Assembly (NCBI RefSeq): GCF_000521485.1 | Contig: NZ_BAVS01000015.1 | Coordinates: 1-64,000, forward strand | Length of the DNA stretch: 64,000 bases | Origin: Gracilibacillus boraciitolerans JCM 21714 | Lineage (GTDB): Bacteria; Bacillota; Bacilli; Bacillales; Amphibacillaceae | Reading direction: 5' to 3' | Part shown: piece by piece, positions 9,051-18,284 of the stretch | Layout: each line of letters opens with the position of its first letter | How positions within the stretch are numbered: position 1 is the first letter of the stretch | The notes under the pieces: generated by a model | Told to the model about the DNA's origin: nothing | Database searches by the model: none | The model's input: only the letters and a program-made list of their open reading frames with translations | Program-made: the position numbers and the translations under genes

Positions 9051-9617
9051 ATGAAGGTAGTTGCAATTGCAGGATCGATTGTTGGATCCAAAACCAAAAC
9101 AGCTATTAGTTATGCTGTCAAAACACTTGAAGAAAAATATCCAGAATCAGACGTTACGTTATTAGATCTCGCAGAATATGACATTCAATTCAGTGATGGT
9201 CGCAATTATTTAGATTATAAAGGCGATACCAGGAAGGTAACTGAAACGATCATGGCTGCGGATGCTATTATTATTGGAAGTCCGATTTTCCAAGCATCCA
9301 TTCCAGGCACACTTAAAAATATATTCGATTTATTACCAGTGAATGCTTTAGAACATAAAGTAGTAAGTATGATAGTGACTGCAGGCTCTCAAAAGCATTA
9401 TCTGATCCCGGAACAGCAGTTAAAGCCAATATTGGGTTACATGAAGGCACAAGTTGTCCAGCGTTACGTTTTTATCGAGGATGTCGATTTTTACCAGAAA
9501 GAGATAACGAACGATGATGCCTTGTTTCGAATCGAACGTCTTGTCGAGGATACGGTAACCTTAACCCAAACTTATCAGGAAATTCGTGAAAAAGCAGAAG
9601 CTAAATATGATTTTTAA
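9051..9617 (+). CDS. NADPH-dependent FMN reductase family protein
   Basis: A 188-aa flavodoxin-fold protein with the FMN-phosphate loop GSIVGSKTKT (residues 8-17) and the second flavin loop GSPIFQASIPGTLKNIFD. This is the SsuE/MsuE type that feeds reduced FMN to two-component flavin enzymes. It lies 10 nt after the LLM oxidoreductase with its own GGAGG-like site, so the two form an operon. Confidence 0.88.
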   Translation: MKVVAIAGSIVGSKTKTAISYAVKTLEEKYPESDVTLLDLAEYDIQFSDGRNYLDYKGDTRKVTETIMAADAIIIGSPIFQASIPGTLKNIFDLLPVNALEHKVVSMIVTAGSQKHYLIPEQQLKPILGYMKAQVVQRYVFIEDVDFYQKEITNDDALFRIERLVEDTVTLTQTYQEIREKAEAKYDF

Positions 9618-9666
9618 AATAAACAGTATGTCGTTTTACTAAATTATTATCTCTCTTATAAATTTA

Positions 9667-9701
9667 TAGTGCGCTTTGTTTATCAGAACAGGCGCACTAT
9701 T
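9667..9701. terminator. Hairpin between the FMN reductase and CNNM genes
   Basis: ATAGTGCGC and GCGCACTAT make a perfect 9-bp stem with a 17-nt loop between converging genes. There is little T run, so termination strength is uncertain. Confidence 0.6.
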
Positions 9702-9706
9702 GATCA

Positions 9707-10927
9707 CTATTTAATAATTTGTACTTGCTTAATCATTCTGCCGTCTGTTTCAAGAATTTTAATGCTTAAATTACTTATTTGGATTGTTTCTCCTTCTTCA
9801 GGAAAATAATTCAACTCTTTTAACAGGTAGCCCGCAAGAACGTCTTCCTCTTCTGGAATTTCTGTATGAAAAATGGAATTCAAACGACGCAATGAGATTT
9901 TGCCGTCACATATTATTTCCGTATCTGTTACCATATCAACTAGTACTTCATTTTCTAAATCTGTTTCATCCTCAATTTCTAAACCTATCATCGCTTCGAT
10001 AATATCTTCATGTGTCAAAATTCCTTCCGTTCCTCCATACTCATCAAGCACAATTGCCATATGTTTTTTTCTCCTAGTCATTTCACGAAAAACCCATTCT
10101 ATAGACTGAAATTCATAGACAAGTAATGGATCGGTATCACTATAAGATTCAAGTGATTTACCTTGGTCAGTCGACCAGCTCAATAAATACTTAGAGTGAA
10201 AGACCCCCACAATATTATCAATATCTTCCACATAAATGGGATACCTTGTAAAAGGATTTTGAATAGCGACATTTCTTATTTCTTCAAAACTTGCAGTGCT
10301 TGCTAATGCCACCACTTCTACACGTGGTGTTTTTAACACATCTTTTACATTTAAATTATAAAAATCCAGAACGCCCTTAATTCGGTGCGATTCCTCTAAA
10401 TGAAACATCCCTTCAGAGTCGGCAATATCAACCATTGCCCGTAATTCATCTTTTGATATAGAAACGTCTTGTTCTTGTCCTCTTGAAAGAAGTTTTGTGA
10501 TGAATCCAGTTAGACCATTAAGTAAAATAGTAATTGGCTTTAAGATAACCACAACAAATTTAATAATCGGATAAACGAGGTATGCAGTCCGGTCAGGAAA
10601 GGTTGCAGCAACAGATTTTGGAAGTACTTCAGCAAATACTATAATCGTTACAGTAAGAATCGCAGAAGCCACCCCAATATTATAGTCATATTGAATAGCA
10701 ATTGTAGTTACAAGGGTTGGAAGTAATATATTTGCGATATTATTTCCAATCAATATAGCTGTAATGAATTCACTAGGCTTAGAAATAAGATTTAATAATT
10801 TTTCTGACTTTATATCATTATTTCTAGCCTTTGTTTGTAGTTTCATTTTGTTAGTTGCAGTTAATGCAGTCTCACTTCCTGAGAAAAATAGCGAGACCAC
10901 TAAAAGAGCTATAATGGCGACGAACAT
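9707..10927 (-). CDS. CNNM/CorC-type membrane protein (DUF21-CBS-CorC_HlyC), first copy
   Basis: A 406-aa protein starting at the ATG 10927, 8 nt after AAGGAGGA. The N-terminal DUF21 region (residues 1-185) has four hydrophobic segments and the motif FFSGSETALTATNK. A CBS-domain pair follows (about 205-330, with LKTPRVEVVAL and HMAIVLDEYGGTEGILTHEDIIEAM). A CorC_HlyC domain closes it (about 340-406). Family members export magnesium or related divalent ions; the old name haemolysin C is misleading. A MerR gene and a paralogue follow on the other strand, an order like yhdP-yhdQ-yhdT of B. subtilis. Confidence 0.9.
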   Translation of the reverse strand: MFVAIIALLVVSLFFSGSETALTATNKMKLQTKARNNDIKSEKLLNLISKPSEFITAILIGNNIANILLPTLVTTIAIQYDYNIGVASAILTVTIIVFAEVLPKSVAATFPDRTAYLVYPIIKFVVVILKPITILLNGLTGFITKLLSRGQEQDVSISKDELRAMVDIADSEGMFHLEESHRIKGVLDFYNLNVKDVLKTPRVEVVALASTASFEEIRNVAIQNPFTRYPIYVEDIDNIVGVFHSKYLLSWSTDQGKSLESYSDTDPLLVYEFQSIEWVFREMTRRKKHMAIVLDEYGGTEGILTHEDIIEAMIGLEIEDETDLENEVLVDMVTDTEIICDGKISLRRLNSIFHTEIPEEEDVLAGYLLKELNYFPEEGETIQISNLSIKILETDGRMIKQVQIIK

Positions 10928-11045
10928 TAAAGAAATTCCTCCTTGGGATAGTAGAAAACGTAAAAACAAATCTTTTTGTTGATTGTACTATGAACGTTTT
11001 CCAATAACAAATGTTATAAATATATACTACCAAGCATAACGTAGT

Positions 11046-11076
11046 ACTGTACAGTTTTAACAAAAGCGGTTATAAT
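11046..11076 (+). promoter_or_regulatory. Promoter and palindromic operator of the MerR gene
   Basis: TATAAT at 11071-11076 is a perfect -10 box. A perfect 10-bp palindrome ACTGTACAGT (11046-11055) covers the -35 position, whose best match is TGTACA. A symmetrical site at the -35/spacer is typical for MerR-type regulators and suggests autoregulation, perhaps shared with the divergent CNNM gene. Confidence 0.6.
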
Positions 11077-11093
11077 AAAAGAGAGGTGATGTC

Positions 11094-11513
11094 ATTGGGA
11101 AGTTAGTAAGGATAGGACAATTAGCCAATGAAAGTAATGTTTCAAGACGCACTATAGATTATTATACGCAGATAGGTCTACTGACATGTGAACGCTCAGC
11201 AACCAATTATCGATTATATAATGAAGAATCTATCAAAGAACTGCATTTTATTGAGAAATGTAAAAGGATGAACATGACGTTAGAACAAATTAAGGAAAAG
11301 AAGTGTCTACTAAAATCAGACGACATCGATAAAAAAACAGCTTTAGCTCAGGCAGAGCAGATAACTAATACAATGAAATATTTAAAAGAAGAAATTAAGG
11401 AAATACAAGCAATGTTTGAAAAGATGGAGAAACAGGATCAATCCAGGTTTCTAAAGAATATTAAGCCTCAAACTGTTGCACTTATTCAAGCATTGGCTAT
11501 ATTTTCAAGCTAG
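11094..11513 (+). CDS. MerR-family transcriptional regulator
   Basis: About 139 aa. The N-terminal winged helix reads VRIGQLANESNVSRRTIDYYTQIGLL, given here in parts: VRIGQLANES, then RRTIDYYTQIGLL. A coiled coil for dimerisation follows (about 75-125, EEIKEIQAMFEKMEKQ). It lacks the Cys cluster of metal-sensing MerR proteins and ends in a hydrophobic tail. The start is unclear: the only in-frame codon behind GAGGTG is ATT at 11094. A TTG start would need one more G in the run at 11097-11099. It lies between two CNNM-type genes and probably controls one or both. Confidence 0.8.
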   Translation: MGKLVRIGQLANESNVSRRTIDYYTQIGLLTCERSATNYRLYNEESIKELHFIEKCKRMNMTLEQIKEKKCLLKSDDIDKKTALAQAEQITNTMKYLKEEIKEIQAMFEKMEKQDQSRFLKNIKPQTVALIQALAIFSS

Positions 11514-11584
11514 TAAATATAATAAGCAAGTAAACGATATAAATGAGTTTTTAAATTTATAAAATTATAGGAGTGTGAGTTTTT

Positions 11585-12889
11585 TTGGACGATATACCGC
11601 TGAATACGATTACTTTATTAATAATTTTAATAATGTTGTCAGCTTTTTTCTCATCAGCAGAAACAGCTTATTCTAGTGTCAACAAGATTAGGTTAAAACA
11701 TTTCGCTGATGAAGGGAGACCAGGAAGTAAAAGAGCTCTCCAAATTGCAGAGCAGTTTGACAAGACTTTATCCACCATTTTAGTGGGGGGGAATAATATT
11801 GTTAATATTGCTGCTGCAAGTATTGCGGCTACCTTAGCTGTAGATGTTTTTGGAGGGAGTCTTGCCTTAGTCGGCAGTACAGTTGTTATGACTATTCTTA
11901 TTCTTATTTTTGGTGAAATTCTCCCTAAATCATTAGCAAAAGAACATGCTGAAAGCTATTCTTTACTAATAGCGAATATTTTATATATATTAATTCAAAC
12001 ACTGACACCGGTAAACTTTCTATTTCTCCAATTAAAAACTGCTGTCTCGAAACTTTTTATCAAAAGGAATCAGATGCCCTCGGTTACAGAGGAAGAAATT
12101 AAGGTTATGCTGGATATCAGTGAAGAGGAAGGCGTTATCGATAAGGAAGAGCGTGAGCTTATTTATCGGTCGATGGAATTTGATGATACCGTAGCAGAAG
12201 AGGTATTAACACCCAGGATAGATGTGGTAGCTATTGAAATCAACCAATCGATTGAAGAAATCAAAGATATATTCTTTGAAGAACGTTTTTCTAGAATACC
12301 TGTTTATGAGGAATCGGTTGATAATATTATTGGTATATTGTCAGAGAAAGAATTCCTAACACATATAGTCAAATACGGAAAAGTAAACATCAGAGAGTTA
12401 ATAAGAGAACCGCTGTTTGTTGTCGAATCAATGAAAATATCAACACTTTTGCCACAATTACAAAAAGAAAAGGTCCATATGGCGATTGTGCTAGATGAAT
12501 TCGGCGGAACCGCAGGATTGATTACCTTAGAGGACGTATTAGAAGAGATTGTCGGTGAAATCTGGGATGAACAAGATGAAAAAGTAAATGCAATGTCTCA
12601 AATTAACGACAAATTGTATACTTTCGATGCCCAATACCAGTTAGATGATTTCGCTGAAGTATTAAATATTAACCCGCCACAAAGCTCGTATCACACATTA
12701 GGCGGTTGGATAATTGAAAATATTAAAACCATTCCACAAGATGGAGATAGCTTTGAATACGAAAATCTATTAGTCATAGTTGACGAAGTAACAGACAGAC
12801 GAGTTAAAAAAGTGAAAATTGAAATACAAGAATCGGAAACAAAAGATAGTCCTCTTTCTCGAGTAAAACATTTACGAGAGGCCCAATAA
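11585..12889 (+). CDS. CNNM/CorC-type membrane protein, second copy
   Basis: A 434-aa paralogue of the gene at 9707-10927, with the same order: DUF21 with SAFFSSAETAYSSVNK and four membrane segments (about 1-190), a CBS pair (about 205-335, LTPRIDVVAIE and HMAIVLDEFGGTAGLITLEDVLEEIVGEI) and a CorC_HlyC domain (about 350-420). TTG start after AGGAGTG. A G7 tract in ILVGGNNIVN probably added one Gly. The 71-bp gap after the MerR gene suggests co-transcription. Probable role: Mg2+ or related divalent cation efflux. Confidence 0.9.
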   Translation: MDDIPLNTITLLIILIMLSAFFSSAETAYSSVNKIRLKHFADEGRPGSKRALQIAEQFDKTLSTILVGGNNIVNIAAASIAATLAVDVFGGSLALVGSTVVMTILILIFGEILPKSLAKEHAESYSLLIANILYILIQTLTPVNFLFLQLKTAVSKLFIKRNQMPSVTEEEIKVMLDISEEEGVIDKEERELIYRSMEFDDTVAEEVLTPRIDVVAIEINQSIEEIKDIFFEERFSRIPVYEESVDNIIGILSEKEFLTHIVKYGKVNIRELIREPLFVVESMKISTLLPQLQKEKVHMAIVLDEFGGTAGLITLEDVLEEIVGEIWDEQDEKVNAMSQINDKLYTFDAQYQLDDFAEVLNINPPQSSYHTLGGWIIENIKTIPQDGDSFEYENLLVIVDEVTDRRVKKVKIEIQESETKDSPLSRVKHLREAQ

Positions 12890-12931
12890 AGAAATATCCT
12901 TCTTCCACTATAGGGAGAGGGTTATTTTTTT
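12890..12931 (+). terminator. Probable terminator after the second CNNM gene
   Basis: An imperfect stem (AATATCCTTCTTCC against GGGAGAGGGTTATT) is followed by a run of eight T. Moderate support. Confidence 0.55.
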
Positions 12932-13058
12932 TGCGAAATTTTCTAACAAACCACTTCCAAATTTTCCTGTAAACAAGATAATTATGGATGTAATCTCAAA
13001 AAGGATTGGCATACAACTTAGATTCGACACATAAAAAATACTAAGGGGGGGAATGAAA

Positions 13059-14080
13059 ATGAAAAAAATTAGTTTGTTTATTATGTTATGTATACTAGGT
13101 ATCTTTTTAGTAGCTTGTGGTAACACCTCAGAGGAAGGAACAGATGAGAAGGAGAAGCAGGAGAAAACGACAGAGGGGGATACAACAGAAGAAAGCAACA
13201 CAGATGGATGGGTAGAAAATATTACAGTACTTACCGGTAGTGAAGCAGGAGTCTATTTTCCATTAGGTGTAGCAATGGCTGAAATCATCAGTGAGCATGT
13301 TGACGGTGTTACAGCTACAGGTATTTCCAGTGGCGCATCTGTCGTCAATGCGAATGAATTAAGTGATGGCCAAGCTGAATTCGCCCTCGTCCAAAATGAT
13401 ATTGCCTTCTATGCACATGAAGGCTCGCAAATGTTTGAAGAAGTGGTTGATGGCTTCAGTGGTGCCTTTACCATTTACCCAGAAACGATCCAAATCGTAA
13501 CGTTAGCGGATAGTAGTATTGAAACCGTAAAGGATTTAGTGGGTAAACGTGTCGCAGTTGGAGATGTTGGTTCAGGAACAGAAGCGAACGCTAATCAAAT
13601 ATTAGCCGCTCACGATATTACGTATGATGATATTAACGAAGAATGGATGGACTTTGGCGATGCTTCGACAAACTTACAGGACGGAAATATTGATGCGGCA
13701 TTTGTTACAGCCGGAACGCCAACAGGTAGTATTCAGGAATTAGCAGCAAGTGCTGATATCAAAATTGTGAGTATTAACGAAGATAAGATCGATCAAATTA
13801 TTGATGAATACCCCCTACTACACCAAAGTAGAATTAGATGAGAATACGTATGAAAATTTTGATGCTACCGCAACTACGATTGCTCCCCCAATCGATGTTA
13901 ATTGTTAGTGATGAGCTGCCTGAAGACCAAGTATATGAAATAGTAAAGGCTATTTTTGACAATATCGGTGCGATGGAAAATGCTCATGAACGCGGAAAGG
14001 ATTTAACAATAGACACCGCACAAGAAGGCATGTCCATTGACTTACATCCAGGAGCCCAGCGATTCTTTGATGAACAATAA
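13059..14080 (+). CDS. TAXI-family TRAP transporter solute-binding lipoprotein (two frameshifts)
   Basis: The extracytoplasmic receptor of the transporter coded downstream. A signal peptide with lipobox FLVACG is followed by an acidic linker and the TAXI domain (LTGSEAGVYFPLGVAMAEII; VGKRVAVGDVGSGTEANA; DAAFVTAGTPTGSIQEL). Each of the C5 runs 13811-13815 and 13885-13889 carries one base too many. Correction gives about 340 aa through YPYYTKVELDENTYENF and IAPQSMLIVSDEL. The start at 13059 has better spacing to AAGGGGGGG than 13053. TAXI systems take up carboxylates such as glutamate; the ligand cannot be told from sequence. Confidence 0.88.
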
Positions 14081-14643
14081 TAAATATAGTAGGAAGAAGG
14101 CATTGCTAAAAAGCGGTGCCTTTTTTCCCAAAATAGCGATTTTGATAGCTTTTATTGGTCTAATTATTATCGGCGTGCAGCTATTCCATCAATCACATTA
14201 TCAATTGGTTATAACCGATATGAACTCAAAGGAAGTGTTATGGGAGAGTAGTATAAAGATAGGGGGGGACCGGTTTTCACATCAATACATTCATTCCGTG
14301 GAAAAGTCTCCAGTTCAGGAAATATTTGAACTTTCTAACTCTGGAGAAATTGTGACAATGGAAAGTTGGACAAAGTCATTTGGTGCAGGCCTCCCTTATC
14401 AGCATCAAGGAGAGGTGTCAATGAAAGATGGCTACTATGTGATGCGAAATTTAAACCGACCAATACATGGAGGGGGTTCTAAGAATGAAGCCTTCTAATT
14501 TGTATCCACATACATTTACCTTTCAGGATGAAACTTTTCATCTTTCTCAAAAGCCGTTTGTCAAAAGGTTTATCGAAATTAATATCCAAAAAATATCTTG
14601 GTGGAATAAAGAAATCAGGGAGGGAGGAATAGCAGATGGATAA
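14070..14643 (+). CDS. DUF1850 membrane protein of the TRAP operon (one frameshift)
   Basis: DUF1850 proteins are found almost only between TAXI receptor and fused TRAP permease genes; their job is not known. One membrane helix (about residues 18-40) is followed by an extracytoplasmic beta-rich domain with HQYIHSVEKSPVQEIFE, ESWTKSFGAGLPY and YVMRNLNRPI. It overlaps the receptor stop by 11 nt and the permease start by 8 nt, so all three are translationally coupled. One extra G in 14472-14476 breaks the frame; correction restores a 190-aa protein. IGGDRF contains a G7 run that probably added one Gly. Confidence 0.8.
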
Positions 14644-16857
14644 AAATCATAAAAAGATGCTAAACGAATTAGAAGGAAGTGATCGTGAACTGCGGCGTGG
14701 CTGGGCCATTGTTGTATTAACAATCAGCGTCTTCTTATCTGCATTTCACTTATATGTAGCCGGTTTTGGTTTACCTGGTATCGGCTCCAAAACTTTCTTA
14801 ATTATCCATGTACTCATCGGTTTAAACCTTGTATTTTGTATGTTTCCAATAAAAAAAGGGATGCGGCAAGTTAAGATTCCCTGGTATGACCTGTTACTTG
14901 CTGGAGTCTCATTAATTGTAGGAGTATACATCATTCAGAATCAGACCTCTTCGTCTATTATGTCAGGGCGTCCTACAGATATTGATTTAATTTTTGGTTT
15001 AGCATTGATCATTCTTGTTTTAGAAGCTACAAGACGTGTAGTCGGAAAACCGTTAGTGATCATTGCGCTCGTTTTTATTGCCTATTTCTTTTTAGGTGAA
15101 TTTATACCAAGTCAATTTCAGCACACAAGAGGAGATTTTGAACGATTTGTTTATGAAATCACCTATCGTAATAATGGAATTTTTGGGACCCCCCCTATTT
15201 ATGCATCCGCTCAATTTGTTTTTATCTTCATATTATTTGGTGCAGTTCTGGAGTCTACTGGCGCAGGAAAAATGTTTATTGATCTTGCCTTACGAATGTT
15301 CGGAAAATATAAGGGTGGTCCTGCCAAAGCAAGCGTTGTAGCTAGCGGATTAATGGGAAGTATTTCGGGCAGTTCCACTGCAAATGCAGTAACAACAGGT
15401 ACGTTCACCATTCCTTTAATGAAAAAGGTCGGTTTTAAACCTCATGTAGCGGGAGGAATCGAGGTTGCCGCCTCTTCCAGTGGCCAGTTTTTACCACCAA
15501 TCATGGGTGCTGCTGCGTTTATAATGGTTGAATTTACTGGTATTCCCTATTATGAAATAATTAAAAGTGCCTTTATTCCAGCAATATTGGCTTATATTGG
15601 TATCTTGTTTATGGTACATTTTGAGGCAACGAAACACAACATTGTTGGAATCGATAAACAAGAGTTAGTATCCGGTCGAAGGTTATTAGCCCAACAAGGT
15701 TATTTATTGATTCCGATCCTGGTATTACTTTATTTTCTAGTAGGTATTCGAGTATCAGTTAATAATTCCGCCTTTTTCTCTATTATCGTAATGGTAGTTT
15801 TGGCCGTATTTGTCCAGCGTTTTAAAGATAATTTCATACGTACTTCTGTCGTGGCATCTGGTTTGATTGTACTAACAATCCTATTTCCGTTTTTAATAGG
15901 GTCCATTAATCAAGGGTTGGAAGCCGTAAATGGGCTGTTAAACATAAACTTTTTTAGTGCTGAAACCATTCGATGGAAACCAGAGATTTTATTTTTGATT
16001 TTACTTAGTGTAGTATTAGCTCTCATTTTTGCCATATCACAAAAGAAAATGAAAATAGAAAATACGTCTGTAACGTTTAGTTCGAAGCAATTGCTCACAG
16101 GATTTGAAACTGCTGCACGTAATGCCTTATCGATAATCGTCGCCTGTGCAACAGCAGGTATTCTTATTGGGGGTTATAACCACATCAGGCTTATCAACGA
16201 AGTTTACTAGTATTGCTATCGGCTTCTCGGAAACATTAACAAACGCGATGCCAAATTTTTTAGTAACAGATAACACCCAATTATATTTTGCCTTGCTATT
16301 AACCATGTTTGCCTGCTTATTTTTAGGTTTAGGATTACCGACAACCGCAACCTACGTCGTACTAGCCGCAATTGTTGCACCTATTTTAACGGACATGGGT
16401 GTTCACGTTCTGGTTGCCCACCTATTTGTTCTATACTATGGTGTTTTAGCTGATGATACACCCCCCCAATCAATTTACCAGCCTATGCAACAGCTGGCAT
16501 TGCGAAAGCCGGACCCGTAAGAACCGGGATCCAGGGATTCAAATATGATTCGGCAGCATTACTATTACCTTTTGTTTTCACATTAAATCCAACCATTTTA
16601 TTAATCACAGACGTTACATGGTATGAAATGGTATGGGCGATTTTCACGGCTACGATCGGCATGGTTGCCTTTGCTTCCTTTATCCAAAATTGGCTGTTAA
16701 AAAGATATCACTGGTATGAGCGAATCCTGCATTAATTACTGCCTTACTATTTATTCAGCACAACTTATTTACTGATATGATAGCTGTCATAACCTTAATT
16801 GCAATCTTTATATTACAAGTATTCTCGCCCAATCATAAGAATACTAAGAACCTATAA
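14636..16857 (+). CDS. TRAP transporter permease, fused 4TM/12TM type (three frameshifts)
   Basis: The membrane part of a TAXI-type TRAP transporter, with the small (DctQ-like) and large (DctM-like) subunits fused, about 740 aa. There are many hydrophobic segments from residue 20 on. Family motifs are FVFIFILFGAVLESTGAG, GLMGSISGSSTANAVTTG, GQFLPPIMGAAAFIM and, after correction, LFLGLGLPTTATYVVLAA and PINLPAYATAGIAKAGP. Frame breaks: G5 at 16169-16173 (+1), C7 at 16461-16467 (+2), and near 16730 (one base lost). The last one restores an extra membrane helix ending at 16857. The first clear stop without correction is at 16733-16735. Confidence 0.85.
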
Positions 16858-17013
16858 GCATAAATCACTATTATCTTAATCGTGTTCATTTTTGCAATCC
16901 TTTTTCCCAATAATTAAGTATAACTATAAACATGAGCATATTTATATCTTTTTACCTATGTACTATGCTATTATCTATACAAAAGTTATACATTATATAA
17001 AAGGAGCTAGCTC

Positions 17014-17925
17014 ATGGCACTCACACTTAATAAGTTAGAAACAAGTAATGACAGTAAACTCGCAGCAATCTATCAAAATCTCGCAATTATTGAATTCGAT
17101 ATAAGCAGCCGGGTCGTTGAAGTTAACCCATTATTCTTGAAAGCAATGCAATACACTAGTAAAGATCAATTGATCGGGAAACATCATAAAGAATTTTGTT
17201 TTGACACTTTTTCCAGAAGTCCTGAATACAAACAGTTCTGGCAAAAGCTTTGGAATGGTAATAGTCATCAGGAAAAAATAGAACGTAAAGATGCGTATGG
17301 GAATGTTATTTGGCTAGAAGCCACCTACATGCCCATATTCGAAAATAACCGAGTGATTGGTGTATTAAAGGTAGCTACGAATATAACCAATCGGCAACAA
17401 AATATTCAGAGCTTCGTTGATGAATTACAAGAAACCGCTCAAATACTATCTGAAAAAGCTAATAGAGGATTAGAAAACCAGCAGCGATTAACTAAGAAGA
17501 TGAATCAAATTGAAGCTGTTTCGATTCGAAATACAGAAACTTTACTGAATCTACAGACTCAAGCTAAAGACATACAAAATATAGTAGCAACAATTAAGCA
17601 AATTGCTTCCCAAACAAATCTTCTTGCCTTAAATGCTGCCATCGAAGCTGCACATGCCGGTGAACATGGAAAGGGATTTGCAGTAGTAGCTGAAGAAGTA
17701 AGGAAGCTTTCGAATATGGTGCAACAATCGATATCAAATGTAAACGATAACGTTGATAATATCACAAGTGAAATTAAAAACATATCCCACGGGACTACAC
17801 TGATACAAACAGATCTTCATGAAGGCATCGGGCAGATAAGTCAGGTATCAGAGGATTACAAAACTATCGCGAACTCGTCGGAAATATTAAATGAAAAAGC
17901 CCTAGAACTTAATACTATTATTTAA
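17014..17925 (+). CDS. Soluble PAS-domain methyl-accepting chemotaxis protein
   Basis: A 303-aa cytosolic chemoreceptor without membrane helices. A PAS domain (about residues 15-125; [20 protein letters not shown] and [15 protein letters not shown]) may bind a small ligand, haem or flavin. A signalling domain follows (about 150-290), with its hairpin tip [20 protein letters not shown] and [14 protein letters not shown], which binds CheW and CheA. AAGGAG precedes the ATG. It stands alone with a clear terminator after it. The kind of signal cannot be told; similar short PAS-MCPs sense redox state or oxygen. Confidence 0.9.
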   Translation: MALTLNKLETSNDSKLAAIYQNLAIIEFDISSRVVEVNPLFLKAMQYTSKDQLIGKHHKEFCFDTFSRSPEYKQFWQKLWNGNSHQEKIERKDAYGNVIWLEATYMPIFENNRVIGVLKVATNITNRQQNIQSFVDELQETAQILSEKANRGLENQQRLTKKMNQIEAVSIRNTETLLNLQTQAKDIQNIVATIKQIASQTNLLALNAAIEAAHAGEHGKGFAVVAEEVRKLSNMVQQSISNVNDNVDNITSEIKNISHGTTLIQTDLHEGIGQISQVSEDYKTIANSSEILNEKALELNTII

Positions 17926-17937
17926 TGAAAATATTAG

Positions 17938-17975
17938 TTAGAGACTAAGGAGACCAATTCCTAGTCTCTACTTTT
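17938..17975 (+). terminator. Terminator of the chemoreceptor gene
   Basis: TAGAGACTAAGGA pairs with TTCCTAGTCTCTA, followed by CTTTTAT, 13 nt after the stop codon. Confidence 0.88.
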
Positions 17976-17993
17976 ATAAGTCAATTTCCAATA

Positions 17994-18035
17994 AAACAAA
18001 AAACCACCCTGTCATAGGAATATGACAAGGTAGTT
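17994..18035 (-). terminator. Stranded terminator, probably the original rpsI operon terminator
   Basis: On the minus strand AACTACCTTGTCATA pairs with TATGACAGGGTGGTT, directly followed by TTTTTTGTTTTA: a strong intrinsic terminator. No minus-strand gene ends next to it except across the island. It lies 20 bp outside the left copy of the rpsI 3'-end repeat. It is best explained as the rpsI terminator displaced by the island insertion. Confidence 0.75.
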
Positions 18036-18055
18036 AAAAACTTGATATTTAAAAA

Positions 18056-18072
18056 TATTAACGTTTTGAGAA
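18056..18072. repeat. Left attachment site of the genomic island (attL-type)
   Basis: TATTAACGTTTTGAGAA is an exact 17-nt direct repeat of 26931-26947, which is the last codons and stop of rpsI. A related copy (ATCAACGTTTTGGGAA) lies 65 bp further in at 18121-18136. Integration at a gene's 3' end with duplication of that end is typical of tyrosine integrases. Confidence 0.85.
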
Positions 18073-18120
18073 ATATACAGATAAATTTTAAGTATATTGA
18101 TTCCATCATAATCCATTTAT

Positions 18121-18136
18121 ATCAACGTTTTGGGAA
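18121..18136. repeat. Diverged third copy of the att-like core
   Basis: ATCAACGTTTTGGGAA differs from the 17-nt core by two bases over their shared 16. It may be an inner integrase site or the scar of an earlier tandem insertion. Confidence 0.5.
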
Positions 18137-18182
18137 TTGTTATATGGATAAAAATGTATGAAAAAGGATTGAAATTGACATT

Positions 18183-18204
18183 ACTTGAACCAATTTGCAC
18201 CAAA
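18183..18204. repeat. Candidate integrase arm-type site, left copy
   Basis: A 22-nt sequence beginning ACTTGAACCAATTTGCACC matches 26876-26897 with one mismatch, in the same orientation. Both copies lie just inside the two ends of the island. Confidence 0.55.
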
Positions 18205-18284
18205 GTGATGGATGTTAGTTGAATACAATTACTAATTTTATTTCATTTAAGAGTGCCAATTGTTGATATGGGTTTTCATTAATA

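Noticed and set aside
9707-10927. Haemolysin or virulence function of the CNNM/CorC genes
   Set aside because: The name haemolysin C is historical. The domain order is that of divalent cation exporters.
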